DNA from: Curtobacterium sp. PhB115
Lineage (GTDB): Bacteria > Actinomycetota > Actinomycetes > Actinomycetales > Microbacteriaceae
Direction of reading: 5' to 3'
Length of the DNA stretch: 64,000 bases
Assembly (NCBI RefSeq): GCF_003752025.1
Contig: NZ_RJKR01000007.1
Coordinates: 124,001-188,000, forward strand
The notes under the pieces: generated by a model
What the model was told of the DNA's origin: nothing
Seen by the model: only the letters and a program-made list of their open reading frames with translations
The model's database searches: none
Made by a program: the position numbers and the translations under genes
Shown: positions 15,879-26,249 of the stretch, in pieces
Layout: every line of letters starts with the position of its first letter
Numbering within the stretch: the first letter of the stretch is position 1

Positions 15879-16457
15879 TCAGCCGAGCTGGACGCCGAAG
15901 TCGGTCGCGATGCCGGCGAGGCCCGTGGTGTAGCCCTGCCCGACCGCGCGGAACTTCCACTCGGCACCGTTGCGGTAGATCTCCGAGAAGATCATCGCGG
16001 TCTCGGGTGCTGCGTCCTCGGAGAGGTCGAAGCGCACGATCTCGGTGCCGTCCTGGTCGAGGACGCGGGAGTAGGCGCTGCGCACCTGGCCGAAGTTCTG
16101 CCGACGGGCCTCGCCCTGGTCGATCGAGACGACGATGACGACACGGTCGACCTCGGCGGGCAGGGTCTGCAGGTCGATGACGATCTGCTCGTCGTCGCCC
16201 TCGCCCTGACCGGTGCGGTTGTCGCCCTTGTGCTCGACCGAGCCGTCGGCGCTGCGCGGCTGGTTGTAGAAGATGAAGTCCGAGTCGGAGCGCACCTTGC
16301 CGTTCGCACCGATCAGGAGCGCCGAGGCGTCCAGGTCGAACTGCTCACCGGAGGTGGTCCGGGGGTCCCAGCCGAGTCCGACGGTCGCCACGGTGAGTCC
16401 GGGGCTGGTCTTGGTGAGCGAGAGGTTGTTGCCCTTTGCGAGGGAGAGGCCTGCCAT
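15879..16457 (-). CDS. terD: TerD family calcium-binding stress protein (copy 1)
   Basis: The 192-residue protein is a full TerD: N-terminal [55 protein letters not shown], the acidic calcium loop [14 protein letters not shown] and the ending [15 protein letters not shown]. Family members bind two calcium ions and act with TerB/TerC in resistance to tellurite and other stress. AAAGGA lies six to eight bases before the ATG. It differs from the next copy mainly in surface residues, so the pair looks like a tandem duplication. Confidence 0.95.
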   Translation of the reverse strand: MAGLSLAKGNNLSLTKTSPGLTVATVGLGWDPRTTSGEQFDLDASALLIGANGKVRSDSDFIFYNQPRSADGSVEHKGDNRTGQGEGDDEQIVIDLQTLPAEVDRVVIVVSIDQGEARRQNFGQVRSAYSRVLDQDGTEIVRFDLSEDAAPETAMIFSEIYRNGAEWKFRAVGQGYTTGLAGIATDFGVQLG

Positions 16458-16488
16458 GATCGGTCCTTTCGAGGTGGGGGAGAAGCGG

Positions 16489-17070
16489 TCAGTCGAGGAT
16501 GACGCCGTAGTCGGTCGCCACGCCGAGCAGCCCGGTGGCGTAGCCCTGGCCGACGGCCCGGAACTTCCACTCGTTGCCGTACCGGTAGATCTCGGAGAAG
16601 ATCATGCCGGTCTCGGATGCGGCGTCCTCGGTGAGGTCGAACCGCACGACCTCGTTGCCGGTCTCGTCGTTCACGACGCGGCAGAACGCGCCACGGACCT
16701 GCCCGAAGTTCTGGCGGCGGGCGTCGGCCTGGTCGATCGTGACGACGATGACGATGCGTTCGACGTCGGCGGCGACGAGGTCGAGGTCGATGAGGATCTG
16801 CTCGTCGTCGCCCTCGCCCTCACCGGTGCGGTTGTCGCCCTGGTGGACGACGGAGCCGTCGGCGGACGCCAGCTGGTTGTAGAAGATGAAGTCGTCGTTC
16901 GACCGGACCTTGCCGGTCGAGGCGACCAGCAGCGCCGAGGCGTCGAGGTCGAACTGCTCGCCGGCCGTCGTGCGCGGGTCCCAGCCCAGGCCGATCATGG
17001 CGCGGCGGAGCCCCGGGTCCGTCTTCGTGAGCGAGAGGTTGGTGCCCTTGGACAGGGAGAGAGAAGCCAT
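16489..17070 (-). CDS. terD: TerD family calcium-binding stress protein (copy 2)
   Basis: The 193-residue protein shares most residues with copy 1, including [38 protein letters not shown] and [14 protein letters not shown]. All acidic ligands of the calcium loop are present. The ATG at 17070 is preceded by GGAGG at a spacing of nine; a longer frame upstream has no family similarity. It is the middle one of three consecutive full-length TerD-type genes. Confidence 0.95.
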   Translation of the reverse strand: MASLSLSKGTNLSLTKTDPGLRRAMIGLGWDPRTTAGEQFDLDASALLVASTGKVRSNDDFIFYNQLASADGSVVHQGDNRTGEGEGDDEQILIDLDLVAADVERIVIVVTIDQADARRQNFGQVRGAFCRVVNDETGNEVVRFDLTEDAASETGMIFSEIYRYGNEWKFRAVGQGYATGLLGVATDYGVILD

Positions 17071-17092
17071 CAGGAGTCCTCCGTTCGAGGGA

Positions 17093-17680
17093 TCAGAGTG
17101 CAGCGGTCGCCGGGGCGACGAGGTCCTGCACGGTCCGGCCGTTCGCGCGCTCACCGGTCGCGGTGAACGTCCATCCTGCTCCGGTGCGCGAGACCTTCGC
17201 CATCACCATCGCGGTGTGGGTGCCGGACTCGGTCAGCTGGTACCGGACGACCTCGGGCGAACCGGCCGTCGAGTCGTCGACGACGCGGCAGAACGCGTTC
17301 TGCACGTTGTCGAACGTCTGCCGGCTGTAGCTGCTGATCACGAAGACGATCTGGGACACGGCGCTGTGCACCGCGCCGAGGTCGATCCGGATGGTCTCGT
17401 CGTCGCCGTCGCCGGCGCCGGTGAGGTTGTCACCGGTGTGCTGCGCCGAGCCGTCCTTGCTGCGGAGCTGGTTGAACCAGACGTAGTCGACCGGGGTGCC
17501 CTGTGCGTCGAAGAAGATCGCCGAGGCGTCGAGGTCGACCTCGGCCTCTTTCCGGCCGCCGAACAGGCCGCGCTTCGCTGCGACGGCGTCCCAGCCGAGT
17601 CCGAGCCGGACGCGCGACAGTGCGCTGCCGTCGGACTTCGTCAGGGAGAGCGCCTGACCCTTCTGGAGGCTGAGACCCAT
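17093..17680 (-). CDS. TerD/TerZ-type protein (copy 3)
   Basis: The 195-residue protein has the TerD pattern SLQKGQALSLTK, GLGWDAVAAKRG, EVDLDASAIFF, YVWFNQLRSKDGSAQHTGDN and GAGDGDDETIRIDL, so the calcium ligands are kept. It carries a short basic insert (LFGGRKEAE) between the first two strands and a different C-terminus (GERANGRTVQDL), which places it apart from copies 1 and 2 and closer to TerZ/TerA-like members. AAAGG precedes the ATG. It follows the DUF475 gene by 46 bp in the same operon. Confidence 0.92.
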   Translation of the reverse strand: MGLSLQKGQALSLTKSDGSALSRVRLGLGWDAVAAKRGLFGGRKEAEVDLDASAIFFDAQGTPVDYVWFNQLRSKDGSAQHTGDNLTGAGDGDDETIRIDLGAVHSAVSQIVFVISSYSRQTFDNVQNAFCRVVDDSTAGSPEVVRYQLTESGTHTAMVMAKVSRTGAGWTFTATGERANGRTVQDLVAPATAAL

Positions 17681-17726
17681 GGGAGAACCTTTCGTGGTGG
17701 TGGAGTGCCGGGGGTACGGTCGCCGC

Positions 17727-18854
17727 TCAGCGGGACAGGACCGACGGCTCGGGACGTGCGTCGGCGTGCGCCTTCTGCCGGTTGCGGACGACCGAGGAGA
17801 TGAACGCGGCGAGGATGAAGACGACGCCGATGAGGCCGGTGACGACCTCGTTGACCTCGGTGGTGATCGTGACGAGCAGGATCACGGCGAGGGCACCGAT
17901 CGCCCAGTGCGCGCCGTGGTCGAGGTACTCGAACTCGTCGAGGGTGCCCTGGCGGACCAGGAAGACCGTGAGCGACCGGACGAACATGGCGCCGATCAGG
18001 CCGAGGCCGAGCGCGATGATGATCGGGTCGGCCGTGATCGCGAAGGCACCGATGACGCCGTCGAACGAGAAGGACGCGTCGATGACCTCGAGGTAGAGGA
18101 AGAGCAGGAACGCGGCGCGCCCGGCGACGTGGCCGAGTCGACGCTTCTTGCCGATGCGGTCCGCCTCGGCGACCATCTCGCCGGTGTTCTCGAACGAGTT
18201 GCCGTCGTCCTCGGGGTCGTCGACGTCGAACAGCCCGCCGAGTCCCGTGACGAGGAAGTACGTGACGAGGCCGGCGATGCCCGCGATGAGGACCGTTGAC
18301 TGGTGGTCGCCGGAGGTCGCACCGAACAGGGCGAGGAGGGCGAGCGCGACGACGACGTTGACCATCGGGAGCTTGCCGATGAAGAGCAGCGGTCGTTCGA
18401 GCCACTTCAGCCAGAGGATGTCGCGCTCCTCGAACATGAAGTCGAGGAAGATCATGAGCAGGAACATCCCGCCGAACGCGGCGATCTGCGGGTGGGCCTC
18501 GTGGAGGAGGTACGCGTAGGTGCCGGGTTCCTCGATCGAGCCCTTCTCGAGCGCGAGCCGGACCGCTTCGACCGGGTTGAGCTGCGCCGTCACCGCGACG
18601 ATGAGGAGCGGGAAGAGCACGCGCATGCCGAAGACGGCGATGACGATGCCCACGGTGAGGAACATCTTCTGCCAGAACGGGCTCATCCGCTCGAGGATGC
18701 GGGCGTTCACCACGGCGTTGTCGAAGCTGAGGCTGATCTCGAGCACGCCGAGGATCAGCGTGATGACCACGGCGCTCCAGCTGCCGTACACGAGCGCGGT
18801 CGCGAGCGCGAGGACGGTGATCACGAGGGACCACCCGAAGGTCTTCAAGAACAC
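17727..18854 (-). CDS. DUF475 (TerC superfamily) integral membrane protein
   Basis: The 375-residue protein has eight or nine membrane helices. The first two flank GVLEISLSFDNAVVNARIL, the acidic intramembrane motif of the TerC/DUF475 family, and a second copy appears as YLEVIDASFSFDGVIGAFA, as expected for a pseudo-repeated transporter fold. A hydrophilic loop rich in Asp/Glu lies near residues 225-255. TerC relatives are linked to metal ion (manganese) export and tellurite resistance, and DUF475 often neighbours TerD. GTG start with GGGAGA eight bases upstream. As the first gene of the cluster it is the best candidate to be promoter-proximal. Confidence 0.92.
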   Translation of the reverse strand: MFLKTFGWSLVITVLALATALVYGSWSAVVITLILGVLEISLSFDNAVVNARILERMSPFWQKMFLTVGIVIAVFGMRVLFPLLIVAVTAQLNPVEAVRLALEKGSIEEPGTYAYLLHEAHPQIAAFGGMFLLMIFLDFMFEERDILWLKWLERPLLFIGKLPMVNVVVALALLALFGATSGDHQSTVLIAGIAGLVTYFLVTGLGGLFDVDDPEDDGNSFENTGEMVAEADRIGKKRRLGHVAGRAAFLLFLYLEVIDASFSFDGVIGAFAITADPIIIALGLGLIGAMFVRSLTVFLVRQGTLDEFEYLDHGAHWAIGALAVILLVTITTEVNEVVTGLIGVVFILAAFISSVVRNRQKAHADARPEPSVLSR

Positions 18855-18927
18855 GTGTGACGATCTCCCGTTGTGCTTCAGCCAGCAGCGATGCGGGGAC
18901 TGATGCGTCGATCGGCCCCCTCGCGAG

Positions 18928-18933
18928 ATGCTA
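18928..18933 (-). promoter_or_regulatory. Possible -10 (TAGCAT) of the Ter operon
   Basis: TAGCAT on the minus strand lies about 75 bases before the DUF475 GTG and overlaps the stop codon of the upstream exonuclease gene. No clear operator is visible in the 76-bp gap. Confidence 0.3.
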
Positions 18934-19689
18934 CATGCTCCCGCTGGCGTTCCGGTGGGGCCACCGACCGTCGGCTGTGAACGAGGGATCGCGCTTCTTC
19001 CGCATGTACTCCTGGAACGACGTGGCCTGCTCGGCGCACCAGCCGACCTGCTTGCGGTGGAGTTCCTCGGCGCTGATGCCGAGGTCGTCCGGGTACTTGC
19101 CGGCGATGGCCTGGGCGACCCGGCCTGCGGCGATCGCGTCCGCGCCGGCGTCGTGCGCGTCGTCGAGGGTGACGCCGTAGAGCTCGGACGCCGCCTCGAG
19201 CGTGCGCTTGCCCTTGCGGAAGGTGTCGAGCGCCTTGTCGATCACCAGTGGGTCGACGACGTTGCCGATCACGGGGGAGGCGATCCCGTGCCGCTTCGCC
19301 TCGCGGTCGAGGACGGTGAGGTCGTAGGGGGCGTTGTAGATCACGAGCGGGATGCCGCGGGCGAACACGGCCTCGATCGCGGCGATGATCTCGGCGACCA
19401 CCTCGGCGGCGGGACGCCCCTCGGCCTGGGCGCGCTCGGTCGTGTACCCGTGCACTGCCGCGGCGCCCTCCGGGATCGCGATGCCGGGGTCGGCGATCCA
19501 GGCACCCTCGGCGATCGATGCACCCGTCATGTCGATGAGGCCGACGTGGGCCGTGACGATCCGGGCGGTCTCGACGTCGACGCCGGTGGTCTCGAGGTCG
19601 AAGACACCCAGTGCGTGCCACCAGGGACGACCGGAGAGGTCCTGGGCCGAGGCGGGCGGCGTGTCGAGTTCTGCTGCGGTGAACGTCAC
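18931..19689 (-). CDS. DEDDh 3'-5' exonuclease (Pol III epsilon type)
   Basis: The 252-residue protein has the exonuclease motifs ExoI FDLETTGVD near residue 30, ExoII YNAPYDLTVLD and ExoIII HDAGADAIAAG, that is D-E-D-D with the catalytic His five residues before the last Asp. It lacks BRCT or helicase domains, so it is a stand-alone proofreading-type or DNA/RNA trimming nuclease rather than the DnaQ subunit itself. The C-terminal 45 residues (WCAEQATSFQEYMRKKRDPS) are seen in actinobacterial members. The GTG start lies six bases after a TAGCCT box. Confidence 0.9.
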   Translation of the reverse strand: MTFTAAELDTPPASAQDLSGRPWWHALGVFDLETTGVDVETARIVTAHVGLIDMTGASIAEGAWIADPGIAIPEGAAAVHGYTTERAQAEGRPAAEVVAEIIAAIEAVFARGIPLVIYNAPYDLTVLDREAKRHGIASPVIGNVVDPLVIDKALDTFRKGKRTLEAASELYGVTLDDAHDAGADAIAAGRVAQAIAGKYPDDLGISAEELHRKQVGWCAEQATSFQEYMRKKRDPSFTADGRWPHRNASGSM

Positions 19690-19695
19690 GCGGTC

Positions 19696-19701
19696 AGGCT
19701 A
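19696..19701 (-). promoter_or_regulatory. -10-like TAGCCT of the exonuclease gene
   Basis: TAGCCT on the minus strand, six bases before the GTG; fits a leaderless transcript. Confidence 0.45.
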
Positions 19702-19724
19702 ACCGGGCGCACCGACACGCCCCG

Positions 19725-21434
<1,710 letters not shown>

Positions 21435-21534
21435 CGTGCTCCTCGTGGTCGACGCGGGCCGGTGGCTGGGCCCGCCTCGGACACGATAGGCGCGCGATGC
21501 TCCGGGTGTCCGGGGTTTCGTCCGGTTGTCTTCG

Positions 21535-21540
21535 TAGACT
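21535..21540 (+). promoter_or_regulatory. -10-like TAGACT of the alpha/beta hydrolase gene
   Basis: TAGACT with seven bases to the ATG at 21548, suggesting a leaderless two-gene transcript. Confidence 0.5.
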
Positions 21541-21547
21541 GGCGCGG

Positions 21548-22567
21548 ATGCAACCGCCCGTGCTCTCCCCGTACCAGTCGCTGATGGCTGCCACCCCGGT
21601 CGTCCACCGGGCCGTGCAGGTCGACGGCCGCACCACCCACTACTGGGAGTACGGGCCGTCCGACGCGGCCGAGACCGTCCTCGCCGTGCACGGGTTCCGC
21701 GGTGACCACCACGGGCTGGAGACGATCGCCGCGCACCTCGAGGGCGTCCGCGTGATCGTGCCCGACCTGCCCGGGTTCGGGATCTCCGACCCGCTGCCCG
21801 TCTCCGACGTCGAGTCGTACGTCGCGTGGCTGACCGGCTTCCACGCCGCGCTCGGCCTCGGCCGCGACACCGTCGTGCTCGGGCACTCGTTCGGGTCGAT
21901 CGTGGTGTCCGCCACCGTCGCGGCCGGGCTCGACACCCGTCTGCTCGTCCTGGTGAACCCGATCGCCGCCCCGGCGCTGCAGGGTCCTCGCGCGGTCGGC
22001 ACCGGTATCGCGATCGGCTACTACCGCGCCGGAGCGGTGCTGCCGAAGCCGGTCGGCCTCGGCATCCTGCGCAACGCCGCCATCGTGCGCGTGATGAGCA
22101 TCGCCATGCTGAAGTCGCACGACCGCGACCTCCGCCGGTGGGTGCACGACCAGCACGACCGGTACTTCTCGGCCTTCGCGAACCGCACGAGCGTCCTCGA
22201 GGCCTTCCGTACGTCGGTCACCCACGACGTCTCCGAGTACGCCGACCGGATCGAAGTGCCCGTGCTCATGATCGCCGCCGAGCACGACGACATCACCGCC
22301 GTGCCCGAGCAGCGGACCCTCGCCGGCCGGCTGCGCGACGCCGAGCTCGTCGTCATCCCCGGCGTCGGACACCTGGTCCACTACGAGACCCCCGGGCCGG
22401 CGGCGGCCGCGGTCCTCCGCCGGATGGCGGACACACCGGCGCGCACCGGACGCGGGGGGAGTGCCAAGGCAGGCCGGCCGACGGGCGCGGGACGGGCCTC
22501 CAGGAAGAAGAACGCACCGGACGTGAGCGCGACGACCGACGCGACCACGGGGACGGACGCCTCGTGA
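21548..22567 (+). CDS. Alpha/beta fold hydrolase
   Basis: The 339-residue protein has the hydrolase fold: oxyanion region VLAVHGFRGDHHG, nucleophile elbow GHSFGS near residue 116, Asp in AAEHDDITAVPE and catalytic His in GVGHLVHYE. The last 45 residues are a basic, Ala/Gly/Thr-rich tail with no fold. The substrate is unknown; esterase, lipase or cofactor-free hydrolase roles all fit. The ATG at 21548 follows a -10-like box, while a longer open frame starts 51 bp upstream without a ribosome site. It overlaps the glycosyltransferase gene by 4 bp (GTGA), so the two are co-translated. Confidence 0.87.
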   Translation: MQPPVLSPYQSLMAATPVVHRAVQVDGRTTHYWEYGPSDAAETVLAVHGFRGDHHGLETIAAHLEGVRVIVPDLPGFGISDPLPVSDVESYVAWLTGFHAALGLGRDTVVLGHSFGSIVVSATVAAGLDTRLLVLVNPIAAPALQGPRAVGTGIAIGYYRAGAVLPKPVGLGILRNAAIVRVMSIAMLKSHDRDLRRWVHDQHDRYFSAFANRTSVLEAFRTSVTHDVSEYADRIEVPVLMIAAEHDDITAVPEQRTLAGRLRDAELVVIPGVGHLVHYETPGPAAAAVLRRMADTPARTGRGGSAKAGRPTGAGRASRKKNAPDVSATTDATTGTDAS

Positions 22568-23637
22568 GCCGGCTGCGCATCGGCATCGACTGTCGCTACG
22601 TCCGCATCGGCCGCCACGACGGCATCAGCCGGTTCACCGCCGGGGTCGTCCAGAACCTGCCCGACCGGCACGACTACACCCTGCTCGTCCACGACGAGCG
22701 GCAGCTCGAGTCGCTCCGCGACGACCTGCCGTGGGAACTCCTGCCGGCGCCGACCGACGCCGGCGAGCCGCTGATCGCTCGCCGGGTGAACCGGCTCGGG
22801 CTCGATGCGGTGTTCTCACCGATGCAGACGATGGGCGCTCGTGGGCGGGCGTACGCGCTCGTGCTGACGCTGCACGACCTCATCTACTACCGGAACCGCA
22901 CGCCCCCGCGCGAGTTCTCGTGGCCGATCCGGCTCGGGTGGCGCGCCTTCCACCTGTCGTGGGCACCGCAGCGGTTCCTGCTGAACGGGGCCGACGGGGT
23001 CGTGACGGTGTCCGAGACCACCGCGGGGCTCATCACCGACCACTGGCTGACGAAGCGGCCCGTGACCGTGGCGTACAACGCTGCCGACCCGGCGCCGCCG
23101 CGCGCTGCCGGTGGACCCCGTGAGCGTTCCCTCGTCTACATGGGGTCGTTCATGCCGTACAAGAACGTCGAGACCCTGGCGGCCGCGATGCCGCTCCTCG
23201 GCGCCGGGTGGACGCTGCACTGCATGTCGCGCGTGTCCGACGCCGACCGGGCTCGGCTCGACGGGCTCGCCCCCGCCGGTGCGATCGTGTTCCACGACGG
23301 GGCGACGGACGACGAGTACCTCGACGTCCTCCGGTCCGCGACGGCGCTGGCGACGGCCTCGTACGACGAGGGCTTCGGCATCCCGCTGGTCGAGTCGATG
23401 GGCGTCGGTACCCCGGTCGTGGTGAGCGACATCCCGATCTTCCGGGAGATCGGTGGCGACGCGGCGGAGTACTTCGACCCGGCGTCGCCGTCCGCGGTGG
23501 CTGCGGCGGTCCGGCGCGTCGAGGAGCGGTGGGACGAGGCATCGGCGCAGTCGGTCGAGCGGGCCGGTCGGTTCCGCTGGGAGGACTCGGCCGAGCAGGT
23601 CGTGCGGGCGGTCGAGCGGGCCGTGGCCGGGCGCTGA
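22564..23637 (+). CDS. Glycosyltransferase family 4 protein
   Basis: The 357-residue GT-B enzyme has LRIGIDCRYVRIGRHDGISRFT at the N-terminus, LTLHDLIYYR, GVVTVSETTA, VAYNAADP as linker, LVYMGSFMPYKNVETL opening the C-terminal domain and the sugar-nucleotide motif YDEGFGIPLVESMGVGTPVV. It resembles GT4 mannosyl- or rhamnosyltransferases. The donor and acceptor cannot be deduced. Start is the GTG overlapping the hydrolase stop; coupling with a hydrolase suggests work on the same glycoconjugate, which is inference only. Confidence 0.88.
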   Translation: MSRLRIGIDCRYVRIGRHDGISRFTAGVVQNLPDRHDYTLLVHDERQLESLRDDLPWELLPAPTDAGEPLIARRVNRLGLDAVFSPMQTMGARGRAYALVLTLHDLIYYRNRTPPREFSWPIRLGWRAFHLSWAPQRFLLNGADGVVTVSETTAGLITDHWLTKRPVTVAYNAADPAPPRAAGGPRERSLVYMGSFMPYKNVETLAAAMPLLGAGWTLHCMSRVSDADRARLDGLAPAGAIVFHDGATDDEYLDVLRSATALATASYDEGFGIPLVESMGVGTPVVVSDIPIFREIGGDAAEYFDPASPSAVAAAVRRVEERWDEASAQSVERAGRFRWEDSAEQVVRAVERAVAGR

Positions 23638-23794
23638 CGCGGGCGCGGTGCGGGCGCGGTGCGGGGGCGGGCGCGGCGCGGGGGCGCGGCGCGGTGCGGT
23701 GCGGGGTGGGGGCGCACGAGGTTCGCGACGATCCACGAGGTGATCGTCTCGTGTTTCGTCGCGATGGGCGTGCACGACTGCGGCGGAGCAGCAC
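23638..23794. repeat. GC-rich degenerate repeat and imperfect palindrome
   Basis: Bases 23638-23710 are a run of GCGCGG, GGTGCG and GGGGGC units. Bases about 23715-23765 form an imperfect inverted repeat (TCGCGACGATCCACGAG against CTCGTG and CGTCGCGA). No gene is visible. It separates two convergent genes and may act as a terminator. Confidence 0.55.
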
Positions 23795-24535
23795 CTACCC
23801 CGCGGCGACCACCTCGACGCGCGCCCCGGGGAACACCGCGTGCGTCTCCGCGGTCACCCGAGCCACGATCGGCGGCACCGCAGCGCCGCGACCGGGGGTC
23901 TCGACGACGATCGACTGGTCGGCCGCACGGTCCGAGGGGGTCCCGCCGCGTGCCCACGAGCACCGGACGGCCGTGACGCCGCCGATGTGGTCGAGCCGGT
24001 CCGCGAGCACCAGACGCTTCGCGGTCACGGCACGGGATTCGGACACACCCACCTCGAGGTTGCCGAGGTCGGCGATCGCGACCACCCGCACCCCGTTGCC
24101 CCCGGCCGAGTCCGCGGCGCGGCTCAGCGTCGAGACGAGGTCCTTCCGAGCCGCGGCGTCGAGCGACGGGTCGGCGGTGATCGTCGCGGTCGCGTCGTAG
24201 CTGGCGAACCCGGTCTTCTCGGCCTGGTGGTGCCGGACCTCGGTGACGCCGGGGACGCCGTCGAGTTCACCGTCGAGGCGGTCGAGCGCCATGTCCGGCC
24301 GGGGGAACACGCCGCCGATGCCCGTCTGCACGGTGCCGACGATGGTGCCGAGCACCAGGACGATCACCCCGGCGACGACGACGGTGCCGCCGCCGATCGC
24401 GAGCCAGGTCCGGGCGCGCTGCGCTCGTGATCGGGTCTGCACGCTCGCGGTCTCGGGGCCGAAGGCACGGTCGAGGTCGTCGTCCTGTCGGTCGGCTGCT
24501 GGCCAGCCAGCCGGGTCGGTTCCGTCGGTCACCAT
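23795..24535 (-). CDS. Single-pass membrane protein of unknown function
   Basis: The 246-residue protein has an acidic cytoplasmic N-terminus of about 40 residues, one membrane helix near 45-68 (WLAIGGGTVVVAGVIVLVLG) and an exterior domain of about 175 residues with mixed strands and helices. The pattern of two repeats of about 70 residues (VPGVTEVRHHQAEK and LDHIGGVTAVRCSWA) suggests duplicated alpha/beta sandwich units, as in some substrate-sensing domains. I do not recognise the family. A TAGGCT box lies about 30 bases upstream, and GGGGG provides a weak ribosome site. Confidence 0.75.
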   Translation of the reverse strand: MVTDGTDPAGWPAADRQDDDLDRAFGPETASVQTRSRAQRARTWLAIGGGTVVVAGVIVLVLGTIVGTVQTGIGGVFPRPDMALDRLDGELDGVPGVTEVRHHQAEKTGFASYDATATITADPSLDAAARKDLVSTLSRAADSAGGNGVRVVAIADLGNLEVGVSESRAVTAKRLVLADRLDHIGGVTAVRCSWARGGTPSDRAADQSIVVETPGRGAAVPPIVARVTAETHAVFPGARVEVVAAG

Positions 24536-24575
24536 GTCGCCCCCTGGTTCGGGTGCGTCGGAGCCTAGTCGCTCG

Positions 24576-25214
24576 TCAGCCCCGGCGTTCGAGCGGGTTC
24601 TGGTACTCGAACGAGTACCGGCCGGGGCCGTCGGAGACGTCGTCGATGGGGTCGTCGAACCGGACCAGCTCGGCGTGGAAGCGCTCCGGGTCCCACCGGA
24701 ACGAGTGGATCGACCCGTTCCGGATCGGCGTGCTGTGCCGGTCGGCGGTGCCGGGAGCTGCGGCGTTCACCACGCTGCGGATGACCGCGCCGTGGGTCGC
24801 GACGACCACCACCCCGCCGTCGAACCGGACCGCGACCTCGCCGAGCGTCTCGGTGACCCGGGCGAGCAGGGCGCTGCGGGACTCACGCCCCGGGATGTCG
24901 TCGTGCGGGTACCGCTCGACCACCTCGGTGTCGGTGAGCCCCTCGGCCTCGCCGTAGGACCGCTCGGCGAGCCCCGGGTACGACACCGGCGCGTCGAGGC
25001 CGAGTCGCGCGGCGATGATCGCGCCCGTCTCGGCGGCGCGGACGAGCGGTGAGGCGACGACGGCGTCGAAGGACCGGCGGGTGAGGAGCTCCGCGGCCTC
25101 GGCGGCCTGTCGTCGTCCGGTGTCGTTGAGGGGGATGTCCGTGGAGCCCTGGATGCGTCGCTGCGCGTTCCAGTCGGTCTCGCCGTGCCGGACCAGGTAC
25201 AGGAGCGTCGTCAC
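24576..25214 (-). CDS. Histidine phosphatase family protein
   Basis: The 212-residue protein has the phosphoglycerate-mutase-like signature LVRHGETDWNAQRRIQG at the N-terminus, a second catalytic His in VVVATHGAVIRS, and the conserved ASPLVRAAETG and LAERSYGEAEG stretches. Members include cofactor-dependent phosphoglycerate mutases, CobC and broad phosphatases; the length and EAEG form fit a broad-specificity phosphatase. The GTG start overlaps the sirtuin stop by 4 bp (GTGA), so it is co-translated with the deacylase gene. Confidence 0.9.
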   Translation of the reverse strand: MTTLLYLVRHGETDWNAQRRIQGSTDIPLNDTGRRQAAEAAELLTRRSFDAVVASPLVRAAETGAIIAARLGLDAPVSYPGLAERSYGEAEGLTDTEVVERYPHDDIPGRESRSALLARVTETLGEVAVRFDGGVVVVATHGAVIRSVVNAAAPGTADRHSTPIRNGSIHSFRWDPERFHAELVRFDDPIDDVSDGPGRYSFEYQNPLERRG

Positions 25215-26155
25215 GCCTCGATCATCCCAGACGACGGACCGAGGGGGTCTGCGCCGGACGAGCCCGGCGCCGCGGACGAGCCCGCACCCTGCTCGAGCGG
25301 GTCCGACCCCAGCCGCTCCGCCAGGTGCACCAACGTCTCGGTGGTGCCGGCGTCGAGCTTCACGGCGGCACGCCGGTCGCTCCGGGTGCTGCCGCGGTTC
25401 ACGATCACCACGGGGTTCTTGCGACGGGCGGCGTGGTCGACGAGCCGCACGCCCGAGTTCACGGTGAGCGAGGACCCCACGACCAGGAGCGCGTCGGCGT
25501 CGGCGACGATCGACACGGCCTCGCGGAACTTCTCGGCTGGCACGAACTCGCCGAAGAACACCACGTCGGGCTTGAGCATCCCGCCGCACACCGAGCAGTC
25601 CGGCACGACGAAGCGTTCGACGTCGGTGATCTCGACGTCGCCGTCGGGTTGGAGCTGCACCGAACCGGGTTCGTCGATCCAGGGGTTCGCCTGGTCGATG
25701 GTGGCGGCGAGGTCGGCCCGGGAGAACACCTGTCCGCAGGTCAGGCAGAGTGCGCGGTCCATCGAGCCGTGGATCTCGACGACCCGGCGGGACCCGGCGC
25801 GAAGGTGCAGGCCGTCGACGTTCTGCGTGACGACCCCGGTGACGACCCCGGCGTCCTCGAGCGCGGCGAGCGCGCGGTGCCCCTCGTTCGGACGCGCGGC
25901 GGCGAAGGACCGCCACCCCAGGTGCGACCCGGCCCAGTACCGCTGACGCTTGGCGGGGTCGGCCCGGAACTCCTGGAACGTCATCGGCTTCCGCACGACC
26001 CGGCCGGCGCCGCGGTAGTCGGGGATGCCGGAGTCGGTGCTCAGGCCCGCGCCGGAGAGCACCGCGATGCGCTTGCCCGCGAGCACCTCGACGACGCGCT
26101 CCAGGTCGTCGGTCACGACCGTCGGTCCGCTCGTCGACGCAGCATCATCCAGCAC
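25211..26155 (-). CDS. Sirtuin family NAD-dependent protein deacylase
   Basis: The 314-residue sirtuin has the NAD-binding GAGLSTDSGIPDYRG, TQNVDGLHLRAG, the catalytic His in VVEIHGSMDRA, a Cys4 zinc site (CLTC and CSVC), and GSSLTVNSGVRL. The FFGEF stretch follows the second Cys pair. The C-terminal 25 residues are a Gly/Ser/Pro tail. The GTG at 26155 is chosen because a TACCGT box precedes it by seven bases; a GTG three codons earlier is possible. It heads a two-gene operon with a histidine phosphatase and diverges from a TrmH-type gene. Confidence 0.9.
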   Translation of the reverse strand: MLDDAASTSGPTVVTDDLERVVEVLAGKRIAVLSGAGLSTDSGIPDYRGAGRVVRKPMTFQEFRADPAKRQRYWAGSHLGWRSFAAARPNEGHRALAALEDAGVVTGVVTQNVDGLHLRAGSRRVVEIHGSMDRALCLTCGQVFSRADLAATIDQANPWIDEPGSVQLQPDGDVEITDVERFVVPDCSVCGGMLKPDVVFFGEFVPAEKFREAVSIVADADALLVVGSSLTVNSGVRLVDHAARRKNPVVIVNRGSTRSDRRAAVKLDAGTTETLVHLAERLGSDPLEQGAGSSAAPGSSGADPLGPSSGMIEA

Positions 26156-26162
26156 CCTGTTC

Positions 26163-26172
26163 ACGGTACCCT
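26163..26172. promoter_or_regulatory. Back-to-back -10 boxes of sirtuin and TrmH-type genes
   Basis: TACCGT on the minus strand (26163-26168) and TACCCT on the plus strand (26167-26172) overlap by two bases. The first fits a leaderless sirtuin message, the second a TrmH message with a leader of about 70 bases. Confidence 0.45.
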
Positions 26173-26249
26173 CAACAGCCGACCGTCCCGGTCCCTTCCC
26201 GGCACCCCGGAACGACCGGCCGCCCCCGAACGAACCAGGAACGAGCCCC

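Noticed and set aside
15827..15967. 47-codon N-terminal extension of TelA
   Set aside because: The part is antisense to the TerD gene, has no similarity, and AGGAG lies directly before the ATG at 15826.
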